Both the position numbers and the translations under genes were made by a program. A stretch of DNA of 21,458 nucleotides from contig JALLOF010000028.1 of assembly GCA_027717595.1 (NCBI GenBank), positions 1 through 21,458 on the forward strand, read 5' to 3'. The DNA comes from Nitrospinae bacterium AH_259_B05_G02_I21. Its GTDB lineage: Bacteria; JADFOP01. Positions within the stretch are counted from its first letter, which is position 1. Each line of letters opens with the position of its first letter. The notes beneath the pieces were generated by a model, which was not told the DNA's origin, ran no database searches, and was given only the letters and a program-made list of their open reading frames with translations. This document shows positions 1 to 6,783 of the stretch, in pieces.

Positions 1-68
1 ATGGCGTGCAAATCACGTCCATCAACCAAATCAACGTGGCAGTCGATGAGCGACATGCCCGGAGATAG
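1..68 (+). repeat. Truncated copy of the start of the 3.3-kb gene
   Basis: Bases 1-36 are identical to 3407-3442, inside the GNAT-like gene that starts at 3334. Read in the same frame, they give GVQITSINQIN, then leave homology (VAVDERHARR) and stop at 66-68. A 36-base exact match cannot be chance. This is either the remnant of a second, truncated copy of that gene lying to the left, or a chimeric or repeat-induced sequence edge. The match may continue beyond the window. Bases 69-137 hold nothing I recognise. Confidence 0.6.
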
Positions 69-137
69 GACGAGCCCTCGGCCCTCACCCCCTGGTACGC
101 TTAGAGGAAGGCCAAAGGCCCGATGCAGTGCGTACGC

Positions 138-1118
138 TCAGTCGACGATCCCCGCCACGGGCAGCGGGGCGTCCTCCACCGCCACTTGGAGCAGCGCCTG
201 CGTGCGGTCCTCCCGCTCCTCGTCGCGGCGGCGCATCAGCCCCAGCAACCGCGGCTGGAAGCGCGATAGGGAGATGGGACGCGGGGAGGTGAGGCAGTGG
301 TCAATCACCTCGCGGTAGAACCGGACCATGTCCACCATGAGGGACAGGTTAAACTCCCGGCCCTGAATCTTCAGGTACTCGACCCCGATGTCCAGATAGG
401 CGGGGACCGAGTTGAACCCCAAAATGGCGATGTTCGGCATTGTCACCGACTCATCGCGGAGGGTGTTCTCCTCGCTCCAGGTCCACTCGCCTTTGCAGAC
501 GCGGTGGCAGAACCCCCCGCGGTTGGGGCTGCCGAGGAATAGCTGCTTGTGCTCGTCGGTCTCGGCGAATCGGTGGTTGAAGTAGCTCGACATCTGACAC
601 TTACCGAGATACGTGTAGCAGTGGTTCGAATGGAGGAAGACCTCCAGCTGCACACCAAGCCGCTCTTTGAACTCCCGCACCTCGGTGAACGACAGCTTGC
701 TCGGGACGACGACCACGGTGACCCCGATATCCCGGTAGAAGGCGATATCGGCTTCGTTGATGATTGTCGCCGCCACGCTGGCGTGGATGGAGACGTCGGG
801 GTGGCGACGCCGGACGGCGGCGATGGCGCCGGGGTCGGTCATGATGAACCCTCTGGCCCCCCACTCCACGTACTGGTCCACCTTCCTCAGCATGGCCGGA
901 ACCTCTGAGGAGGCGGGTGTCGTATTGAAGGCAATGCGAATCTCTTTGTCTTTGGCCGCCCCGTAGGTGCACACCTCGCGGATGGCCTCGTCGTCCAGCT
1001 CAAACCGCGAGACCCGCCGGCTCCAGCCGATCGGTCCCACGTAGACAGCCTCGGCACCGGCCTCCAAGACTCCCACCGCCATCTCAACGCTTCCGCCCGG
1101 CGCAAGTAACCTGGCCAT
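138..1118 (-). CDS. U32-family protein, UbiU-like
   Basis: 326 aa. Annotated as peptidase family U32, but characterised relatives (UbiU/UbiV, RlhA, TrhP) are Fe-S proteins for oxygen-independent hydroxylation of ubiquinone precursors or RNA. Seen here: N-terminal LLAPGGS (res. 4-10), the TIM-barrel-like core, IHASVAA (111-117), and four clustered cysteines C167, C174, C204 and C208 (HCYTYLGKC then FCHRVC), the pattern of a 4Fe-4S site in this family. LKIQGRE (249-255) matches the conserved C-terminal LKIxGR. Start: ATG preceded by GGAGG at 8 nt. It is the last of three U32 genes on this strand, about 200 nt after the second. Substrate unknown; protease activity is not supported. Confidence 0.85.
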   Translation of the reverse strand: MARLLAPGGSVEMAVGVLEAGAEAVYVGPIGWSRRVSRFELDDEAIREVCTYGAAKDKEIRIAFNTTPASSEVPAMLRKVDQYVEWGARGFIMTDPGAIAAVRRRHPDVSIHASVAATIINEADIAFYRDIGVTVVVVPSKLSFTEVREFKERLGVQLEVFLHSNHCYTYLGKCQMSSYFNHRFAETDEHKQLFLGSPNRGGFCHRVCKGEWTWSEENTLRDESVTMPNIAILGFNSVPAYLDIGVEYLKIQGREFNLSLMVDMVRFYREVIDHCLTSPRPISLSRFQPRLLGLMRRRDEEREDRTQALLQVAVEDAPLPVAGIVD

Positions 1119-1156
1119 GCCTTCAAACCTCCGTGGTGCTCAGCCGGAGCCCGTGT

Positions 1157-1190
1157 GATGCCTCCCGCCTGATGTGTCGGCGGGAGCATC
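1157..1190. other. GC-rich inverted repeat between two U32 genes
   Basis: GATGCCTCCCGCC (1157-1169) pairs with GGCGGGAGCATC (1179-1190) with a single bulged base, giving a 12-bp stem and a 9-nt loop. It lies in the 202-nt gap between the second and third U32 genes. There is no adjacent T-tract, so it is not a typical intrinsic terminator. It could be an mRNA-stabilising or processing hairpin within the operon transcript. Nothing else was recognised in this gap. Confidence 0.5.
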
Positions 1191-1320
1191 CGAGGGGCCC
1201 GCCGGGCATGCGGTGCGGCGGAACCTCCCCCTCCGCTGAACGGTGATGATGCTGTTCGGCCTCAACGCCACAGGATGTGTTTGCGGCGTCGTACAGGCCC
1301 TCGGCCGACCCGGGATGTGT

Positions 1321-2262
1321 TCAGCCGACCGGAGCCTCTTCTGTTGATTCTTCCTCGAGGGCACCCACGTAAGACTGCCCCGCGGTGCTGAAGTAAAACC
1401 CGTTGCACAGCCCGACGGGGGCGAAGTCCCGAATGGTCTCGACCCATTCGGGGCGAACACGGTACTCCCCGCCGCCGGCGGCCTCATCCAGGGCTTCGCG
1501 GTAGACCGCCCCGAGGGCGGCCACGTACTCGGGTGACTCGGCAAACGTCCAGATGTAGAACTGCCGGTGGCCCGCCTCGAGCAGGTCCGGCAGATGTTCG
1601 ATCATGCAGAGCTCCTTGCCGCTCAGGACGATCCGGCCGATATTCTTCAGGGTCCAGCCGTCGCGTGTCAGCCAGTGGTCGGCGAAACAGACCTCCTCAC
1701 AGGTTCCAACCTGCTTTTGATAGTCCACGACGAAGCAGAGGTCGGAGAAGCCAAGGGGGATTTTCCCGTGGACCTGGAGGATGAGCTCCAGGCCCCCGTC
1801 GCGGACCAGCTCCTCGATCTCGGTGAGGCCGACTTCCGGATTGGGAAACCCCGCCACCACACCGTATTCGGTCAGCAGCCGGGCCGTCGCAACGGTGTAC
1901 AGGTTGCCTCCGACCCCGATGGTCACGGGCCAGGGGCTGCTCAGCTCCTGAAGTATCACGAGCACCCCGAGGCTGTGCACCTCGATGCCATCGAGGGGAA
2001 GCCGCCGCTCGATGGCGCCTCCAAGCAGGTCCCGCATCCACGGGAGGTCTTCGTTTCGCGGCACGGCATACGAGCTCAAGACGGCCCGCTTGCCCCATCG
2101 CTTGACAAGCTCCACTCCAGCGGCCAGCTCATCCAGGTGTCGGCCGAAGTTCTCCGGGTAGAGGGGGCACGAGGGTTCTCCCAGATAGAGGGTGTCGTAG
2201 GACGACCAGTCGCAGGCGTCGAGCCTGCGCCTATTAGGAATGTGCGTCGCGAGAGAGGGCAT
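1321..2262 (-). CDS. U32-family protein, UbiV-like
   Basis: About 313 aa from the ATG at 2262, which has GAGGAG 13 nt upstream; an in-frame ATG at 2289 is possible but has no good ribosome site. The cysteine layout is UbiV-like: one early Cys in YLGEPSCPLY (C32), then a distal trio in LCFVVDYQKQVGTCEEVC (C-x11-C-x3-C). E. coli UbiV ligates its 4Fe-4S cluster with one N-terminal and three distal cysteines in similar spacing. The start overlaps the end of the preceding U32 gene, so the two are probably translationally coupled. Inference: a subunit partnering one or both UbiU-like neighbours, as UbiU and UbiV form a heterodimer in E. coli. No SCP2-type UbiT is visible in the window, so a ubiquinone role is not established. 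Confidence 0.8.
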   Translation of the reverse strand: MPSLATHIPNRRRLDACDWSSYDTLYLGEPSCPLYPENFGRHLDELAAGVELVKRWGKRAVLSSYAVPRNEDLPWMRDLLGGAIERRLPLDGIEVHSLGVLVILQELSSPWPVTIGVGGNLYTVATARLLTEYGVVAGFPNPEVGLTEIEELVRDGGLELILQVHGKIPLGFSDLCFVVDYQKQVGTCEEVCFADHWLTRDGWTLKNIGRIVLSGKELCMIEHLPDLLEAGHRQFYIWTFAESPEYVAALGAVYREALDEAAGGGEYRVRPEWVETIRDFAPVGLCNGFYFSTAGQSYVGALEEESTEEAPVG

Positions 2263-3094
2263 GGCAGCTCGACCACTCCTCGTGCTCATCCACAGCCAGG
2301 CGGATGGCTCGAATCTCCTCGACTATCTCACCGACGGGCCGCCCGCGGCCGCCCAACTTAAGGTGGGTCACCCCGGCCTCGAGGTAGTCCGCCACGGGGG
2401 CCTCAAGCTCGATGGGCACCGGCCCCCACGGCCCGATAGGGGCCTGGTCAGCCTCCCAGGTACCCTCGCAGACGTAGTAGCACACCCCGCTGCGTTTCCG
2501 GCTCCCCTCGGGAATCGCCTCGCGCCAGCCGGAGCTCTTCCAGGCCTGCTTCAGGTAGTTGCCCATGCCACACTTGCCGAGGATGGTCGCCCGGCAGGTC
2601 CGCCCGGAGACGAAGAGCTCTACCTCGATGTCACCCTTATGTCGGATGAAGGCGGCTTCCTGAGGCGTGGTTCCAGGTTGGAGGACAAGCACATCGGCCC
2701 CCGCCCGGCGCCAGAACCGGGCGTCGGCGGCGTTGAGGGCCGCCGCCCCCACGGAGGTGTGGATAATCAGCCGAGGGTGGCTTCGACGAAGGTCCCGGGC
2801 CAGACCCGCATCCTGCAGAATGACCCCGTCTATGCCGACCGCAACCGCCTCCGCCACGATCGACCGCCAAAGGGGCTCTTCAGCCACCAGCGGCATAAGG
2901 TTGAGACTCAGCAGGACCAGGGCGTCCCGCCCCCGGGCCGTCCGGCAGACGTCTTCGAGGCCGGCGAGCGAAAGTTCCGCGCCACGGCGTCCGTGGGAGA
3001 GGCTGGTGAGGCCGCCGTAGAGCCCATCGGCGCCCGCGGCGAAGAGCGTCTCAGCGTCATCGCCACGCCCACACGGAGCCAAAATTATGGCCAT
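2234..3094 (-). CDS. U32-family protein, second UbiU-like paralogue
   Basis: 286 aa. Start chosen at ATG 3094 (MAIILAPCGRGDD) because AGGAGG (3101-3106) sits 6 nt upstream; the frame is open for 17 more codons but lacks a better site. The fold follows the U32 pattern: the LAPCGRGDDAETLFAAGADG start, an IIHTSVGAAALNA strand (res. 110-121), cysteines C167, C175, C205 and C209 (TCRATILGKC and VCYYVC), and HLKLGGRGR (244-252) replacing LKIxGR. It is first gene of the three-gene U32 operon, with a promoter about 60 nt upstream, and overlaps the next gene. Probably an Fe-S protein acting in hydroxylation chemistry; substrate unknown. Confidence 0.8.
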   Translation of the reverse strand: MAIILAPCGRGDDAETLFAAGADGLYGGLTSLSHGRRGAELSLAGLEDVCRTARGRDALVLLSLNLMPLVAEEPLWRSIVAEAVAVGIDGVILQDAGLARDLRRSHPRLIIHTSVGAAALNAADARFWRRAGADVLVLQPGTTPQEAAFIRHKGDIEVELFVSGRTCRATILGKCGMGNYLKQAWKSSGWREAIPEGSRKRSGVCYYVCEGTWEADQAPIGPWGPVPIELEAPVADYLEAGVTHLKLGGRGRPVGEIVEEIRAIRLAVDEHEEWSSCHALSRDAHS

Positions 3095-3153
3095 GAAAGA
3101 CCTCCTAACGCTCCCCTTCAGTGGACCACCAGACAACCTCGGCACAAAAGTTC

Positions 3154-3183
3154 ACTATACAGACCGTCCCATCCCCCTGTCAA
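3154..3183 (-). promoter_or_regulatory. Sigma-70 promoter of the U32 operon
   Basis: On the minus strand, TTGACA (3178-3183), an 18-nt spacer and TATAGT (3154-3159) form a near-consensus promoter. Predicted transcription start is near 3147, giving a leader of about 53 nt before the ATG at 3094. Confidence 0.7.
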
Positions 3184-3333
3184 GCAAGGGACGGCTCATG
3201 GTCAACCATTTCAACGACTTCAATCCGGCGAGATAGGGGAGGCGAGGCAAAGGAACTAGGGTGTCATTCTACGGGAGAGGGGCCGGACTGTCAAGGTTAC
3301 CGGATGCCGTTGGCTCGCCCAAAGGAGTATGAT

Positions 3334-4227
3334 ATGGTGGAGGACCATCGCCTCCAAGACGGCGGATTTTCCATGTCCGACGAACTCCCTTCCCCCCTGA
3401 TCGTTGATGGCGTGCAAATCACGTCCATCAACCAAATCAACGACTTGCCGAGCGAGGAGCGCGAGCGCCTCTACCGGGAACTCGTCCCGCCGGAGGTCTT
3501 CGCGCGGTTCGACATCGATCCTACGACGGGCCGAAACGCCACCGGGCACGAGGTGGTCACGTGCCTCTGCCCACCAAGGTCGATGAGCTTTCTGCTGGAG
3601 GTTCGCCACCGACCGGGCAATGAGGACTGCATATTCCTGGTGGAGATGACCGAGCGGACCGTTGACAACATGGAGCTGACCTTCATCACCGTCAACGACC
3701 CGACGAGCCCCCGTTTCAACGTCGACAAGGACGACGAGGGCCGCCCGACCGACCTTGGCACCGTGCGCAGGAACCTCAAGGAGGAGGAGCGGGCCTTCCA
3801 CGCCGGGTTGTTTCCGGGCCAGGTCCGCTCAGGGCTTGGGCTTTTCGCCACATTCCTGCCGCGGGCCGAACGCCTCTTCACCGCCATGGGCAAGAAGTTC
3901 ATCACGCTGCGGGCCCTCTTCTACTCCAACGCCATCCTCTACGAGAAACACGGCTTCACGTACATCGCCGGCAGGAAGCTCATGCGGGAGATCCACGAAG
4001 GATTCCAGAGCGGAGGCGCCCTGGATGCGCTTCTCGACGGCTCGACCATCTTCCGCCAGCCCGGCGCCGGCGATACCGTCTTTGGCCGCTCATGGGCCAT
4101 CCACGACGGCATCCTCGACGATGCGTGGATCTCGCCCAAAATGGTCAAATGGTTCGGGACCGACGCCGGGGTCCGCACATTCCCCGGCTACCGATGGGGC
4201 GTGGCCGGTGGGGCGCAGAAGCGATGA
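3334..4227 (+). CDS. GNAT-like protein of unknown family, paired with AcuC
   Basis: 297 aa from ATG 3334, which has AAGGAG 6 nt upstream; an internal ATG at 3373 is the alternative. I do not recognise the family. The middle of the protein looks like a GNAT acetyltransferase core: strands at about res. 98-122, GQVRSGLGLF (162-171) in the acetyl-CoA loop position (the xxGxG half of the motif is present, but the usual Q/R at its start is V164), then LRALFYSNAILYEKHGF (192-208), which resembles the C-terminal N-x-x-LYEKxGF segment. The C-terminal 90 residues match nothing I know. The gene overlaps the AcuC-like deacetylase by ATGA (4224-4227), so the two are translationally coupled. In Bacillus, acuA (GNAT) and acuC (deacetylase) share an operon, which supports but does not prove an acetyltransferase role. 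Bases 3407-3442 are duplicated at the window start. Confidence 0.8.
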   Translation: MVEDHRLQDGGFSMSDELPSPLIVDGVQITSINQINDLPSEERERLYRELVPPEVFARFDIDPTTGRNATGHEVVTCLCPPRSMSFLLEVRHRPGNEDCIFLVEMTERTVDNMELTFITVNDPTSPRFNVDKDDEGRPTDLGTVRRNLKEEERAFHAGLFPGQVRSGLGLFATFLPRAERLFTAMGKKFITLRALFYSNAILYEKHGFTYIAGRKLMREIHEGFQSGGALDALLDGSTIFRQPGAGDTVFGRSWAIHDGILDDAWISPKMVKWFGTDAGVRTFPGYRWGVAGGAQKR

Positions 4228-5354
4228 GGTCAACGGCATTCATCTACACCGACCGGTACGTGGGCTTCGATTACGGGGCGGCCCACCCGATGAAGACCGT
4301 TCGGCTGAAGCTCACCCACGAGCTTTTGGGCGCCTACGGGCTCCTGGAGCTCCCCGGGGCACGGCTCCTCGAAACGGAGGCGGCCCCCGAGAGCGACGTC
4401 CTTGCGGTCCACGACCAGGAGTACGTCAAGGTCCTGCAGGCCGTAAACAACGGTCAGATGACGCGAGAGGCCCCTCTCTACGGCTTGGGGCCCGGCGACA
4501 ACCCCGTCTTTCCGGGGGTGTGGGACTGGTCGCTCCTCTCGGTCGGCGGCTCCCTCATGGGCGCTCGGTTGCTCTACGAAGGCGAGGCGGACATCGCCTT
4601 CAGCATCTCCGGCGGCCTCCACCACGCCATGCGGGAGCGGGCCAGCGGGTTTTGCTACCTGAACGACGCCGCAGTCGCCATCCGCTGGCTCACCGAGCGG
4701 GGCCAGCGGGTGGCCTACATCGACATCGACGCCCACCACGGCGACGGGGTGCAGTTCATCTTCTACAACTCCAACGAGGTCTTCACTGCCAGCATCCACC
4801 AGTCAGGCCGGTACTTCTTCCCCCAGACGGGGTTCGAGGACGAGATAGGAGAGGGCCCGGGGTTGGGCCACTCGGTCAACATCCCATGCCTGCCCCACAC
4901 GACCGACGCCGTCTTCGTGGGGGCCTTCGAGGCGCTCATACTCCCGCTGGTGCGCGCTTTCGGGCCCGACGTCGTGGTGGCCCAGCTCGGGGTCGACACG
5001 TTCCACACAGACCCCCTCTCCCAGCTCGACTGCACGACCAATGGGTTCTGCCAGATGGTCCGCGAGATTATGGGCCTGGCCCCGAAGCTCCTCGCCCTGG
5101 GCGGCGGGGGGTACGACGTGGTCAACGTAGCCCGGGCCTGGACGTTGGCCTGGGCGATGTTCAACGACGTGGAGCCGCCCGACGCTCTGCCTGAGCCTTT
5201 CGTGGCGCTCCTTAGGCGGCTCGGGCTCGAGGGCTCCCCGCTTCGGGACGCCCCCTTCGACGGCCGGCCCGACATGGTCGCCCAGGCCCAGGCCGAGGTC
5301 GACCGCATCTTTACCTTCCACAAGCGCAAACTCTTTCCCTTCTGGAGGACGTGA
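4224..5354 (+). CDS. acuC: AcuC-type histone deacetylase family protein
   Basis: 376 aa, the usual length for bacterial AcuC/HDAC-like enzymes. The ATG lies in the ATGA overlap with the upstream gene. All catalytic elements of class I HDACs are visible: the active-site His pair in GGLHHA (H133, H134), SGFCYLND (141-148), the zinc ligands D169 and H171 in DIDAHHGDG, the third zinc ligand D258 in GVDTFHTDPL, and the transition-state tyrosine Y297 in GGGGYDVVNVAR. A zinc-dependent, cytoplasmic lysine deacetylase is therefore likely. In Bacillus, AcuC reverses AcuA acetylation of acetyl-CoA synthetase. Here the target is unknown; no acs gene is in the window, but a Lys-rich histone-like gene lies 1 kb downstream. 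The EVE-domain gene follows after 54 nt on the same strand. Confidence 0.93.
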   Translation: MRSTAFIYTDRYVGFDYGAAHPMKTVRLKLTHELLGAYGLLELPGARLLETEAAPESDVLAVHDQEYVKVLQAVNNGQMTREAPLYGLGPGDNPVFPGVWDWSLLSVGGSLMGARLLYEGEADIAFSISGGLHHAMRERASGFCYLNDAAVAIRWLTERGQRVAYIDIDAHHGDGVQFIFYNSNEVFTASIHQSGRYFFPQTGFEDEIGEGPGLGHSVNIPCLPHTTDAVFVGAFEALILPLVRAFGPDVVVAQLGVDTFHTDPLSQLDCTTNGFCQMVREIMGLAPKLLALGGGGYDVVNVARAWTLAWAMFNDVEPPDALPEPFVALLRRLGLEGSPLRDAPFDGRPDMVAQAQAEVDRIFTFHKRKLFPFWRT

Positions 5355-5408
5355 GGCGTGGTGGTCCGGCTCCACGCCGAGGACCATTTAAAGAGGAGGA
5401 AACACCCC

Positions 5409-5870
5409 ATGTCGACTTACTGGATGCTCGTCAGCTCGGAAGAGAACTTCGAGCGCTCCCGGGCCAGGGGCTTTGATATCGCCGGTATGAAGAGCCGCCA
5501 CAGAAAAAAAGCCGAGCAGGTCCAGCCCGGCGACAAGGTGATCTTTTACCTAACCAAGGTCCAGGCCTTCGGCGGGATCGCCGAGGCGACCAGCACGTTC
5601 TTCGAGAGCGAGGAGCCGGTCTGGGATGGTGGAAAGAAAGGGGATCTCTATCCGTTCCGTTTCGAGGTTCGCCCGGACGTCATTTGCGAGGCGGGAGACT
5701 TTCTGGCCGTCGAGCCCATCCGCCACAAGCTCCAGCACCTGAAGAAGTGGCCCGATGAGCACTGGCGGCTCGCCTTCCAGGGCAACGTCCACTCGCTTCC
5801 CAAAGAGGATTACGAGACGATCCGCGCCCTGCTGGCCAAACACGTCGGGAAGCGGACAAAGGTCGGCTGA
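5409..5870 (+). CDS. EVE-domain protein
   Basis: 153 aa, essentially a single EVE (PUA-like) domain. It begins with the typical YWMLVSSEENFERSRARGF and continues with AEQVQPGDKVIFYLTKVQAFGGIAEATS, the beta-barrel core lining the base-binding pocket, then DFLAVEPIRHKLQHLKKWPDEHW. EVE and related YTH/PUA-like domains recognise modified bases in DNA or RNA; stand-alone bacterial EVE proteins are mostly uncharacterised. Start: ATG with AGGAGG about 9 nt upstream. It follows the AcuC gene by 54 nt and is probably cotranscribed. No nuclease domain is fused to it. No terminator is evident after it. Confidence 0.85.
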   Translation: MSTYWMLVSSEENFERSRARGFDIAGMKSRHRKKAEQVQPGDKVIFYLTKVQAFGGIAEATSTFFESEEPVWDGGKKGDLYPFRFEVRPDVICEAGDFLAVEPIRHKLQHLKKWPDEHWRLAFQGNVHSLPKEDYETIRALLAKHVGKRTKVG

Positions 5871-5944
5871 GGGGCGGACGCCGCACTAAATCAATACTAT
5901 ACAAACCTCTCCGGCGCAGGCAAACGAGCCCCAGGCAGGGGGTC

Positions 5945-6118
5945 TCAAGGAAGGATGCGCGTGGCCCGGTGGGCCCTAAGGCACGGAGGCAGCTCCCGCA
6001 GGAGGTTGGGCCTGCGGACGCGCCGAGAGACGACGACCACTCGACCCGTCGGTGAGGTGCTCGTCCGGGTGCGCACGCGGGTTCGTTTCTTCAAGGGTGA
6101 TTTAGAAGAACGTTTCAT
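5945..6118 (-). CDS. Possible small basic protein
   Basis: 57 aa starting MKRSSKSPLKKRTRVRTRTS, very rich in Arg and Lys with few acidic residues. Support: AGGAG 8 nt before the ATG at 6118, and a location in a stretch with no other gene (5871-6370), divergent from the basic histone-like gene. No family recognised. The Arg content could partly come from GC-rich sequence read in the wrong frame, so the call is tentative. If real, it is a second nucleic-acid-binding-like basic protein beside the histone-like one. Confidence 0.3.
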   Translation of the reverse strand: MKRSSKSPLKKRTRVRTRTSTSPTGRVVVVSRRVRRPNLLRELPPCLRAHRATRILP

Positions 6119-6246
6119 CACGGTGTCTCCTCTTGCAACGGTCGCCGGTTCGTGTGGGTTCCCTTTGTTACGACGCGCGAGCGACACACCTTCTTACGCG
6201 GTGAATGCAAAAACCGGCAACCGAAGAGACCACAGCGACGATGTTC

Positions 6247-6278
6247 ACGTGCATGTTGTAAAATGTTGTTTTGCACGT
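6247..6278. promoter_or_regulatory. Inverted repeat touching the -35 box
   Basis: ACGTGCA (6247-6253) and TGCACGT (6272-6278) form a perfect 7-bp inverted repeat with an 18-nt centre. The right arm ends on the first base of the TTGACA box of the histone-like gene. It could be an operator, but no regulator is identified. The surrounding 6119-6370 stretch is AT-richer than the genes around it. Confidence 0.4.
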
Positions 6279-6305
6279 TGACAAGATTTTCAAAGAAGGT
6301 ATAAT
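6278..6305 (+). promoter_or_regulatory. Near-perfect sigma-70 promoter of the histone-like gene
   Basis: TTGACA (6278-6283), a 16-nt spacer and TATAAT (6300-6305) match the sigma-70 consensus in all twelve hexamer positions. Predicted start is near 6312, giving a leader of about 60 nt. Such a strong promoter suits an abundant chromatin-like protein. Confidence 0.85.
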
Positions 6306-6370
6306 GCGACAAAAAGGTGCGGTATGTTTCTAACTTTCATCCAACGCCAACACGAAGAGGAGGTGCACAA

Positions 6371-6694
6371 ATGGCAAGAGCAACTCGGCGCAGAAAGGCA
6401 AAGACCACAAGAAGAAAGACCGCAAAAAGGAGGCCTGCCAGGAAGGTCGCCAAGAAGAAGGCCGTGAGGAGGACCCGTTGCACGGCGAAAACAACGACGG
6501 GTGCTCGGTGTAGGAACAAGGCGGTCGCCGGCAGCAAGCTCTGTGGCACCCACAAGGGGCGGAAGCCTCCAAAGAAGAAGGTCAAGCCCAAGGCCAAGCC
6601 CAAGAAGAGGGCCAAGAAGAGAGTCAAGAAGAGGGCCAGGCCCAAGGCTAGGGCCAAGGCGAGGCCGAGGGCCAGGGCTCGAAAAAAGCGGTAA
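6371..6694 (+). CDS. Histone H1-like basic protein with Cys3His knuckle
   Basis: 107 aa, more than half Lys, Arg and Ala. The N-terminal arm (1-35) and C-terminal tail (62-107) are low-complexity KKR/AKA/PKA repeats like eukaryotic H1 tails and bacterial H1-like proteins. Between them is RCTAKTTTGARCRNKAVAGSKLCGTH, with C37, C47, C58 and H61 spaced C-x9-C-x10-C-x2-H, the layout of a small putative zinc knuckle (DUF5763-like). Start: ATG with AGGAGG 7 nt upstream. It has its own consensus promoter and a strong terminator, so it is a single-gene unit. Likely a nucleoid- or RNA-binding protein. The abundant lysines make it a conceivable substrate for the AcuC-like deacetylase upstream, which is inference only. 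Confidence 0.85.
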   Translation: MARATRRRKAKTTRRKTAKRRPARKVAKKKAVRRTRCTAKTTTGARCRNKAVAGSKLCGTHKGRKPPKKKVKPKAKPKKRAKKRVKKRARPKARAKARPRARARKKR

Positions 6695-6731
6695 GACGCC
6701 CGACACCCTTGCCTCGGCAAGCCTGACATCC

Positions 6732-6778
6732 ACGACGGGGACCGGCCCCCAGGGGCTGGTCCCCGTCGTACTGTTTTT
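6732..6778 (+). terminator. Rho-independent terminator after the histone-like gene
   Basis: An 18-bp stem with one mismatch (arms 6732-6749 and 6752-6769) and a 2-nt loop is followed by ACTG and five T residues (6774-6778). It ends just before the stop of the convergent TPR membrane gene, separating the two transcripts. Confidence 0.85.
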
Positions 6779-6783
6779 AGGGA

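Noticed and set aside
138-3094. U32 proteins as secreted collagenase-type proteases
   Set aside because: They keep the four-Cys Fe-S pattern of UbiU/UbiV-like proteins and lack signal peptides; the peptidase label is historical.
2240-3259. Long plus-strand frame (339 codons) opposite a U32 gene
   Set aside because: It is the antisense shadow of a clear U32 gene with Fe-S cysteines, a promoter and a ribosome site; GC-rich DNA opens such frames routinely.
3755-5194. 479-codon overlapping plus-strand frame across the GNAT-like and AcuC genes
   Set aside because: Out of frame with both recognised proteins, and its translation is Arg/Pro/Gly-rich nonsense typical of the wrong frame.
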